Below, one piece after another: positions 57,633-64,000 of a stretch of DNA of 64,000 bases (position 1 is the stretch's first letter; each line of letters starts with the position of its first letter). This DNA comes from Myxococcales bacterium (GTDB lineage Bacteria > Myxococcota_A > Polyangia > Polyangiales > JADJMO01), in NCBI GenBank assembly GCA_016709545.1, contig JADJMO010000003.1, positions 310,001 through 374,000 of the forward strand. The letters run 5' to 3'. A program made the position numbers and the translations under genes. The notes beneath the pieces are model-generated. The model searched no databases, was not told the DNA's origin, and saw only the letters and a program-made list of their open reading frames with translations.

Positions 57633-58418
57633 ATGAACGTTTCCAAGGGATGGCTGGGCCTCTTGCTGGTGACCGCGCTCGGCGTGGGCGGTTGCGTGGT
57701 CACCCCCGGCGCCAACAACGTCTCCGGCATCTACGGGAATGCCAGCGCGCAGATCCCCGCCGGGACGCGCGTCGCCGCGATCTGGAAGAACGGGGCGTAC
57801 TACCCGGGCACGGTGCAGGGCGTGGTCGAGGGTGGATACGCGATCGCGTACGACGACGGCGACCACTGGGTCGCCCCGCTGAACCGCGTGTTGCCCATGA
57901 CCCAGTCCGGCGTACAGGTCGGCGACCACGTGCTCGCGGTCTGGAAGGACGGCAAGATGTACCCGGGCCGCGTCTCCGCGGTGTCTCCTGGAGGCGCGAC
58001 GGTGGCGTGGGACGACGGCGACACGCCGCTGTTCGTGCCCGAGAAGAACATCGCCCCGATCGGCAGTGGCGGCGCGGCGAAGGGCAAGCGCGCGCCCGAG
58101 CCATACCACGCCGAGCTGATCCCGCCGGGCACCGGGTGGTTCTGCTTCTCGCGGCCGGACACCAACAACAGCAGCAAGCCGTTCTCGTACTGCGCGCGAC
58201 AGGCGTCGATGTGCGAGACCCTGCACGCCGAGGACATGCAGAAGTACGCCGGCGTGACGCCGTGCGTGGCGGTGACCCAGGCGTGGTGTCACACCTACCA
58301 CTCGAACAACGGCAAGGACCTGCCGGTCTGCGTGCCGACGGAGTCCGAGTGTGTCGAGGAGGTCGATCTGTTCCTCCAAGGCAAGACGCCCTCGTCGCTC
58401 TGCCGCATAGAGCCTTGA
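57633..58418 (+). CDS. Lipoprotein with two Tudor/SH3-like repeats and Cys-rich end
   Basis: 261 residues. Lipoprotein signal WLGLLLVTALGVGGCVVTPG (Cys near 21). Two tandem repeats, VAAIWKNGAYYPGTVQGVVEGGYAIAYDDGDHWV (about 48-81) and VLAVWKDGKMYPGRVSAVSPGGATVAWDDGDTPL (about 99-132), have the W-x-[DN]-G-x-x-Y-P-x-x-V pattern and DDGD end of Tudor/Agenet-like SH3 barrels. The last 100 residues hold Cys pairs (WFCFSRPD, SYCARQASMCETLHAED, CVPTESECVEEVD). A periplasmic ligand- or peptidoglycan-binding role is possible; none is proven. Confidence 0.8.
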   Translation: MNVSKGWLGLLLVTALGVGGCVVTPGANNVSGIYGNASAQIPAGTRVAAIWKNGAYYPGTVQGVVEGGYAIAYDDGDHWVAPLNRVLPMTQSGVQVGDHVLAVWKDGKMYPGRVSAVSPGGATVAWDDGDTPLFVPEKNIAPIGSGGAAKGKRAPEPYHAELIPPGTGWFCFSRPDTNNSSKPFSYCARQASMCETLHAEDMQKYAGVTPCVAVTQAWCHTYHSNNGKDLPVCVPTESECVEEVDLFLQGKTPSSLCRIEP

Positions 58419-58482
58419 CCGGGCACGGCACGAAATGACCCGAGAAAACAAGCTCGGTAAAAGTTGTCGTCGACGATAACTC

Positions 58483-59172
58483 CTAGCGGGTCGCCTGGTC
58501 GACGCGGTCCATCCAGGCGGTGACCGTGGGCCGTCGCTCGAGCGCGCGGGCGCCCTCGTCGCTGCCCTGGATGCAGAACGACTGCGCGAAGACCGCGAGG
58601 TCGGCGAGCGTGAGCTGCTCGCCCACGAGGAACGGTCCGCGGCTCAAGAGCCCCTCGAGCGCCTCGAGGTGGCGCTCGAGGTCGGCGAGCACGCGCTCGT
58701 TGGTCTTGCGACCGAGGCCCTGGGCCGCGAGGGTGCGCGCGAGCACCTGCGGCACCACGAGCGGCGCCATCGCGCGCATCGGGCGCACGTCGTTCTTGGT
58801 GAGCTCGGGCACCCAGCGCCGCGCGTTGTGCGGCAGGCGGAAGCGCAGGTACACCTCGTACCAGTAGAGGCTCTCGTCGGCCCAGTCCTCGAGCACGTGG
58901 CAGACCGCGCGCGCCCACGGATCGCTGGGCAGGAGCGCCGGCTCGGGCCAGCGCCGCTCGGCCCAGTGCGCGATGTCCGTGGAGTCGGCCACGGTCTCGC
59001 CGTCGCAAATCAGGAACGGGACCTTGCCCGCCGGGTTCTTGCGACGGAGCGGGCCCAGGGTCTCGAGGAGGGTGACCTCTTCGGTGACGAAGGGCTGCTT
59101 CTTGAAGCGCAGGATCCGCCGAACTTTGTCGCAGAACGGCGAGAGGTCGTACTGGTAGAGCGTGAGGGCCAC
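58483..59172 (-). CDS. Glutathione S-transferase family protein
   Basis: 229 residues from the GTG at 59172. The thioredoxin-fold half has LTLYQYDLSPFCDKVRRILRFK (about 3-24, with a Cys/Ser-type active site) and the cis-Pro in GKVPFLICDGETVADSTDIAHWAE (about 51-74). The C-terminal helical half ends GPFLVGEQLTLADLAVFAQ. The SPFCDKVRRIL motif resembles the omega-like Cys-type GSTs, which reduce disulfides or dehydroascorbate-like compounds. Substrate unknown. An in-frame start at 59223 adds 17 residues of no known use. Confidence 0.8.
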   Translation of the reverse strand: MALTLYQYDLSPFCDKVRRILRFKKQPFVTEEVTLLETLGPLRRKNPAGKVPFLICDGETVADSTDIAHWAERRWPEPALLPSDPWARAVCHVLEDWADESLYWYEVYLRFRLPHNARRWVPELTKNDVRPMRAMAPLVVPQVLARTLAAQGLGRKTNERVLADLERHLEALEGLLSRGPFLVGEQLTLADLAVFAQSFCIQGSDEGARALERRPTVTAWMDRVDQATR

Positions 59173-59241
59173 CGCGCGAGCAGACCACGGCCAGACGGCG
59201 GTGTCTCGCGAGGAAGCCCTCACCCTCCTGACGCGAGATCG

Positions 59242-59643
59242 TCAGTCCACGCGATCGACGTCCGCGCTGAACACCGCGGCGTGAGACGGCGCGGCGACCT
59301 GCTGGTTCGCCTCCGGCGTCACTGTCAGCTGGAAGCGGCGGTGCGGGGTCACGGTCTCGAGCGTCCCTTGCAGGTCGCTGTCGAGCGTGAGGGCTCCGAC
59401 GCTCTGGACCGGCCCGTTCGGCGGCTGGATCCAGACGAGATAGATCGCCGCGTCCGGCTGGACCTTCGATGGCTGCGCCAGGTGTTTCACCTTCACCGCG
59501 ACCTTGGTGTTGCCGTTGTCGGCAGCCGTGGCGGTGACCGTCCCTTGACTGGCGGGTACCGTCGAAGCTGGCGTCATGGGCTGGGCCTGCGTGCAGGCGT
59601 CGAGGAGGAGAGCGCCGAGGAAGAGAGTGGCGTGGACCTTCAT
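59242..59643 (-). CDS. Small lipoprotein
   Basis: 133 residues from the ATG at 59643. Signal KVHATLFLGALLLDACTQAQ with Cys 16 in LLDAC. A short linker leads to a beta-rich domain (KVAVKVKHLAQPSKVQPDAAIYLVWIQPPNGPVQSVGALTLD, about 50-91), like a small Ig-type domain, and ends AAPSHAAVFSADVDRVD. Function unknown. Confidence 0.65.
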   Translation of the reverse strand: MKVHATLFLGALLLDACTQAQPMTPASTVPASQGTVTATAADNGNTKVAVKVKHLAQPSKVQPDAAIYLVWIQPPNGPVQSVGALTLDSDLQGTLETVTPHRRFQLTVTPEANQQVAAPSHAAVFSADVDRVD

Positions 59644-59823
59644 GACGACCGACATCAGCAAGGTCCGAGCCGTGTGGGATTCTTCGCTGCGGATGCTGCT
59701 CGGCCGGTCGGAACGACGGCTCTGCCGTCGACGCGCGCGGAGCCAGATTGCCCGAGGCGATGTGCCTCGACCGGCAACGACGCCACGTCGTCTCCGGCGA
59801 TGGGAAGACGTCGAAGAACGGCG

Positions 59824-61084
59824 TCAGGCCGCGAGCAGCGCGTCGAGGCACGGGCGAGCGACGCCGTCGCGCGCGGCGCGGAGGACGCCGGCGCGCTCCT
59901 CGGCGCGTAGGCCGCCGAGGCCCTGCAGGAGGGGCTCGTCGTCGCGCGCGTCGATGGCGTGGTCGAGGCCGGCACGTGCGTCGATCAGAGCGTCGCGCGC
60001 GGCATCCCCCCCGTTCGCGAGGGCCCAGGCGAGGATGCGGTAGGCGAGCTCCGCGTGGCGCGCCTCGTCGTCGGCGACGCGCAGCAGGAACGCGCGGATC
60101 GTCTCGTCCGCGCAGCGCTCGGCCGCAGCGGTGGCCTCGAGGGCGCCCATCGTCTCGCCGAGGCAACCGTCGATGACGGTGTCGCGCACGAGCGCCGCGA
60201 ACGTCGCCTCGATCGGCGCGACGGCCGCGGGGTAGGGGCCCGGGGCGAGCGGTGCTTCGTCCGCCGCGAGGGCGAGGGCGCCCGAGGCGTGCGCGATCTC
60301 GTCGCGCGCGGCCTCGTGCACGTCGGCGAGCAGCGCGGCGGGGGCGCCGAGCGCGAGGAGCTGCAGCGAGGTGCGCGCGAACGAGGCGACGGAGGCGTGC
60401 TCGACCGCGGCGATGGCGCGAAAATGGCGGGAGACCGCTGCGCGACGATCGGCCCCGAGCAGGGGGCGCCCTCCGCGCGTGGTCCAGCCTTCGCCTTCGC
60501 CGAGGGGCGCGAGTGCGATCGCGCCATCGACGCGCAGCGGCCGACCGGCCGGGTGGAGCTGCATCGTGCGGTAGCAACAGACGTCGGAGCCCTTTGTCTG
60601 CGCGGATGGCCTTGGTGTCCTTGGCGTTGAACGAGAGCCCGAAGGCCCCACCGTTTCCGGACGGCTGGCAGCGCTCAAACGGCGCGGCATAGTGCTGTGC
60701 GGGCATCGCCGCGAGCGGGGGGCGACAGCTGGGTTGCACGTTGCAGCCGCCCATCGGCACGAACTTGCCGGGCGGAGGGGGTGGAGGAGGAGGAGGGCAG
60801 GCGAGCTCGCCGGGGAGCGGCAGGACCTTGGATTCGATCGGGGCCGTGGCGGTGGCCGTGGCCGTGGCCGTGGTCACGGTCGTGGTCGCTGTGGCGGTCG
60901 CCGTCGTGACGGTCGGCGTGGTGGCGTCGCCCGGGGGCGCGATGGTCTCGACGGGCGGCACCGAGGCGCTGCCCTCGGGCGGCGGTGGGTGGTTGGCCTC
61001 CATCGGAGGCTCGCAGGCGAGCGCGAAGGGGGAGGCGAGGCCGAGGGCGACGAGGAAGCGGGCGCGCAGGGAGGCGGCGTGCAT
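59824..61084 (-). CDS. Ferritin-like di-iron lipoprotein, frameshifted in this sequence
   Basis: About 419 residues when joined. The ATG at 61084 starts HAASLRARFLVALGLASPFALAC, a lipoprotein signal. There follow a Thr/Ala/Pro low-complexity linker (TTATATATTTVTT and PPPPPPPPPG), a Cys-containing domain, and FNAKDTKAIRADKG where the frame breaks at AAAGGG (about 60589-60595; one base too many). The next frame continues SDVCCYRTMQLHPAGRPLRV and then a ferritin-like four-helix bundle. Glu/His metal ligands are in AIAAVEHASVASF, HEAARDEIAHA, CLGETMGALEATAA and ADDEARHAELAYR. This gives two E-x-x-H-type pairs, as in rubrerythrin-like domains. It is an outer-membrane-anchored putative di-iron protein. 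Confidence 0.72.
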
Positions 61085-61249
61085 GGGAAGGGAACGTACA
61101 TGTCCCCCGGACCTTTCACCCTCCTGGAACGCAGGGGCGGCGGCCGCCCATGGGGCCGAGCGGATGGGTGCGCCTCGAACCCTGGGATCGTATCGTGAGC
61201 CCGACGCCTGATCGACCAGGGTGGTTGCTCGATCGTCAGGAGGTGTTCG

Positions 61250-61456
61250 ATGCGGTTCGTGCGCTACAACGGTCAGATCGCCGCCGTCGTGAGCACGGGG
61301 CCGGAACTCACGGCACAGCATCCCGGGAGTGATCTAGACGATCACCTCGGATTGTGGTTCGGAGAGACCTCCGAAACCGGGCGACCGATCGTCTACACGA
61401 TCCCCGCGGAGTACGTGGACGATCAGGCGGTGGTCACGCCCGACTACCGGCACTGA
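61250..61456 (+). CDS. Short hypothetical protein
   Basis: 68 residues with a strong Shine-Dalgarno AGGAGGT six bases upstream of the ATG. The product (RFVRYNGQIAAVVSTG, then HLGLWFGETSETGRPIVYTIPAEYV) is a small beta-rich protein without a signal peptide. A TATCGT at 61191-61196 may be its -10. It ends 23 bases before the stop of the convergent LRR gene. Function unknown. Confidence 0.6.
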   Translation: MRFVRYNGQIAAVVSTGPELTAQHPGSDLDDHLGLWFGETSETGRPIVYTIPAEYVDDQAVVTPDYRH

Positions 61457-61479
61457 TCGGCGAACACCACGCGCGCAGC

Positions 61480-64000
61480 TCACGGGTCGAAGTAGGCCGG
61501 GAGCGACTCGGCCAGGGCACGGCAGCTCAGTTCCAGCGCGCTGTGGGTCTCTGCGGTGTGCTCGCTCATCGCGGGGAGGTGCGTCGTCACGTCGATCTGC
61601 GAGCCGCTGCCCACGGGTCCGTCCGTGATCGTCGACTTGCGGAGCCAGAAGGCGAGCCGCGGCGTCGTGGCGAGCCCCTCGAGCGACACGTCGATCGCGC
61701 GGTCCACCCCATCCTTGCGTTGCACGAACGAACCGAGGAAGCGGTTGGGCCAGCCGGCCCAGCGTCGACCCAGGGGGGTGAAGCCGACTGCATCGAGCGC
61801 TGGCGCGAGCGTCGTGTGAATCACCTCGTCGAAGTCGTACCCGAGCTTGCGCGCGATCCCTCGCTCGACGATCGGCGTCAGCGCAGCCGAGATGGCCACC
61901 GCGCGCGCTTCGTCGAGCGGGCCGTCGGCGGTGGGTGCAAAGAGGACGATCACGTTGCGGGACAGACACCGGACCTCGGCGCCGACGCTCTCGCGGAGGG
62001 TCAGGAGCTCCGCGCGCGGGAGGAGGGCCTCGTGGTGGGGCCCGAACACCGTGAACCACCCGAGCTTCGAAGAGGTGGCGTCGAGCCACGAGAGCGGGAG
62101 CAGGTCGTGCTCGGTGGGGGCGCACACGCCGTGGCTCACGGCGAAGCGCTCGAAGAACGATGTGAGCCAGGCGAACGTGCGCTCGACCCGGGCGCCGAAC
62201 CCGTCGAGGACGAGCGTCGTGCGGTCGGTCGGGACCGCACGCCGGAACCAGTCGTCTCCCTCGACCTCGATCGAGCGATTCACGCCGTCGCGGAACAAGC
62301 GCAGCGAGCGCACCCCACGCTTGGCCGCGGCCTTCGTGAGCGTCTTCGCGGGATCCTTGCCGAGGAGTCGTCGCTCTCGATCGAGCGCGAAGGCGTCGAA
62401 CTCGAACCCCAGCTCCGCCGAGGCAGCCCATAGATCGGCGATGCGGGCGGTCTTCAAGGGCTCGCCGAAGAGCTCGAGGGTGTGGAGAGGTCCGTCGATG
62501 GGCAGCGGCTCGTTCGCCTTCGGGGCCTCCCTGCGCCAGGGCACGTCGACCCGCGACAGCCGCGTGTTCGCGGCGATCGAGGACTCCACTGCGTCCCTCT
62601 CGTGGGCGGTCGGCGCGATGGCGCGTGCTCGCTCGACGACGAGCTCGCGGATCCGGTGCGGAGCCAGCACCTGGAGTGCAGCCATCAGCGCCGGGATCGG
62701 ATGCGCCTGGAACCGCGGCGCCGTCCAGGCCGCGTGGAGGCGTCCGAAGCGCTGGTCGTCGTCGTGGCGGAACCGGTAGACCATCCCGTCCCGTTCCTCG
62801 GGATGGCTGGGCAGGAGCGGTTGATAGGCGAAGGTGGTGAGATTGCGACCGATCTCCGTGAGGCGATCCCACCACTCGGCGAGGGGCTCCTCGCCCTGGC
62901 CGGTCGCCACGGTGAACTCCTCGAGGCGTTCGAAGACGCCGGTGGCCACGAGCGCATCGAGGATATCGGGCCTTGCGAAGGTCACGGTGAGTCTTCGCAG
63001 GCCAGCGAGCGCACTCCCGAGCGTCGCTCGATCGACCAGGTCGAAGGTTCGCGCATCGAGCGAGAGTCCGTCGAGGTGCGGCAGGTGGCCGGCGACCCGC
63101 GCCTGGCCGACGGCTGCCAGGCTCGACGAAGGCAGGTCGTGGATCGTGCGCAGGCCGCGCAGCGCCGGGCTCGCGAGGATCGCTCCCAGCGAATCCCAGA
63201 GCGAATAGGGGAACGTGAGGGTCCGCAGCGTGGACCACTCCCTCGCCGCGAACACCTCGGCGACGCGCTCGGGCTGCAGCGTCGCGATGCGGCCCCTCGC
63301 GAGGAAGCCTCGCTCGAAGGCCCGCCCCTTGGTCTCGAGCCAGCCATCGAGCGGGCCCGCCCAGGCTGCGCCGTGCGCGTCCAGGAGCGCTTGCGCGCGC
63401 CGCGCTCGCTCCGGCGTGGAGTCGGCCGACAGCTGCGCGGCCAGGAGCTCCCCGCGCGGGTCGCCCCGCTCGGTCAGGAAGTCGGCGTACACGCGCCGGA
63501 GATCGTCGTCGTCCGGGGCAGCGTAGAGAGCGGCGAGGAACTCGGCGTCGCCGCGCTGCTTGTTCGTCGCCGCCTTGGCCACACTGGCGAAGAGCGCCTC
63601 GAGGCGGGTGAGCGACGCGAGGTCCGACACCTCCGACACGCGATGATCGAGCTCCGCGACGAGGGCCTTTTCCTTGTGGGAGAGGAGCCAGTAGGCCTTC
63701 GCCCGATCGGCCACCGGCCGCGAGGCGAAGATCTCCCCGACGCGTCGATCCCCGAGGGTCCGCAGGCGATCGAGCAGCGGCTCGTACAGATCGACCGCGA
63801 CCTGCTCGTCGTAGGCAGCCGCGACGATGAGGCGCGCGAATGCGACGGCCAGCCGTGGGTCGTCGGGCCAGTCGAGGAGGACCTTCATGAGATCGCGCGC
63901 CGGTCGCCAGAGCTTCGGGAGCGGCATCGCGAGCAGACGACCGAGTTCGGTGGGTTCTTTGGTCGCCGCGATCGCGGCCCACACCCTGACTCGCTCTGCC
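61480..64000 (-). CDS. TIGR02996-domain protein, 5' end beyond the right edge
   Basis: At least 834 residues from a possible GTG at 63984, but the frame is open to the window end (AERVRVWAAIAATKEPTELG), so it probably extends further. The repeat-companion (TIGR02996) signature EFLAALYAAPDDDDLRRVYADFLTERGDPRGE lies about 145 residues in. After it comes a region of leucine-rich-repeat-like strands, more degenerate than in the gene at 9261-10733 (TLRTLTFPYSLWDSLGAIL, GLRRLTVTFARPDILDALVATGVFERLEEFTV). The last 250 residues are an alpha/beta domain of unknown type. It is cytoplasmic, with no membrane segment or signal peptide. Probable protein-binding function. Confidence 0.75.
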   Translation of the reverse strand, partial: AERVRVWAAIAATKEPTELGRLLAMPLPKLWRPARDLMKVLLDWPDDPRLAVAFARLIVAAAYDEQVAVDLYEPLLDRLRTLGDRRVGEIFASRPVADRAKAYWLLSHKEKALVAELDHRVSEVSDLASLTRLEALFASVAKAATNKQRGDAEFLAALYAAPDDDDLRRVYADFLTERGDPRGELLAAQLSADSTPERARRAQALLDAHGAAWAGPLDGWLETKGRAFERGFLARGRIATLQPERVAEVFAAREWSTLRTLTFPYSLWDSLGAILASPALRGLRTIHDLPSSSLAAVGQARVAGHLPHLDGLSLDARTFDLVDRATLGSALAGLRRLTVTFARPDILDALVATGVFERLEEFTVATGQGEEPLAEWWDRLTEIGRNLTTFAYQPLLPSHPEERDGMVYRFRHDDDQRFGRLHAAWTAPRFQAHPIPALMAALQVLAPHRIRELVVERARAIAPTAHERDAVESSIAANTRLSRVDVPWRREAPKANEPLPIDGPLHTLELFGEPLKTARIADLWAASAELGFEFDAFALDRERRLLGKDPAKTLTKAAAKRGVRSLRLFRDGVNRSIEVEGDDWFRRAVPTDRTTLVLDGFGARVERTFAWLTSFFERFAVSHGVCAPTEHDLLPLSWLDATSSKLGWFTVFGPHHEALLPRAELLTLRESVGAEVRCLSRNVIVLFAPTADGPLDEARAVAISAALTPIVERGIARKLGYDFDEVIHTTLAPALDAVGFTPLGRRWAGWPNRFLGSFVQRKDGVDRAIDVSLEGLATTPRLAFWLRKSTITDGPVGSGSQIDVTTHLPAMSEHTAETHSALELSCRALAESLPAYFDP

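Noticed and set aside
60774..60930. Simple-sequence tract GTGGCGGTGGCCGTGG and GGAGGGGGTGGAGG considered as a repeat array
   Set aside because: It encodes the Thr/Ala and poly-Pro linker of the ferritin-like lipoprotein. Units vary and there are no spacers.
1..64000. Search for tRNA, rRNA, CRISPR, transposase, integrase and phage genes
   Set aside because: None was seen. No transposase-like protein, terminal inverted repeat or spacer-repeat array was found, and no clear CCA-ending cloverleaf was noticed by eye. A tRNA scan would be decisive.

Overview
The window is about 70% GC DNA packed with genes and reads like a chromosomal segment of a myxobacterium (phylum Myxococcota, probably Polyangia). 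The support is three Hanks-type Ser/Thr kinases, PEGA, TPR, HEAT and PATAN (DUF4388) proteins, many short lipoproteins, a tail resembling MYXO-CTERM, roadblock (MglB-like) proteins, two TIGR02996 repeat-companion proteins and a type III secretion export gate. Species assignment is not possible from sequence reading alone. I found no rRNA, tRNA, CRISPR array, insertion sequence, integrase or att site. No gene-free stretch exceeds about 300 bases.

Layout. 1-3.2 kb: tail of a Cys-rich protein, then a transmembrane Ser/Thr kinase translationally coupled to a TPR/PEGA protein. 3.2-7.5 kb: a compact phosphotransferase operon (EIIA, galactitol-type EIIC, a fused HPr-enzyme I, EIIB, a small membrane protein). 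7.6-11.4 kb: porin-like barrel, small membrane stress proteins, a leucine-rich-repeat protein and an unrecognised protein. 11.4-17.3 kb, minus strand: a large HD-GYP/PAS histidine kinase, a receiver-PATAN-TPR response regulator, and a roadblock / di-iron beta-lactamase-fold / roadblock trio. 17.6-28.9 kb: RNase Z-like hydrolase, gpsA, methyltransferase, ClpB-type disaggregase, transglutaminase-like protein, sugar-1-phosphate uridylyltransferase-like enzyme, barrel protein and surface protein. 29-35.6 kb, minus strand: a 918-residue kinase coupled to a 1282-residue HD/PATAN/J-domain/TPR protein. 35.8-42.3 kb: lipoproteins, a methyltransferase and a HEAT protein. 42.3-48.9 kb: kinase with a probable beta-propeller, glutathionyl-hydroquinone reductase, a Nudix hydrolase divergent from a TetR regulator, and the operon TetR-LptF/G-like-ThiE-membrane protein. 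48.9-55.2 kb: XseB, HEAT protein, TPR lipoprotein, GbsR/MarR regulator coupled to SctV. 55.2-64 kb: lipoproteins, zinc-ribbon protein, esterase, Tudor-like lipoprotein, GST, ferritin-like lipoprotein and a TIGR02996 protein running off the right edge.

Two window-wide patterns matter for using this annotation. First, at least twelve otherwise conserved genes (EIIB, gpsA, clpB, sctV, the ferritin-like gene and others) carry one-base frame breaks, often at C, G or A runs. In several of them the reading frame is restored downstream and the remaining protein is conserved. I think these are mostly assembly errors, and I give the reconstructed gene extents. Second, many genes have a TANNNT hexamer (TAGGCT, TAGCCT, TAGCAT, TATCCT and similar) ending only 6-8 bases before the start codon and lack a Shine-Dalgarno sequence. 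This spacing predicts leaderless transcripts.

Many adjacent genes overlap by ATGA or GTGA, which makes the operons easy to read. Convergent genes end within a few bases of one another.
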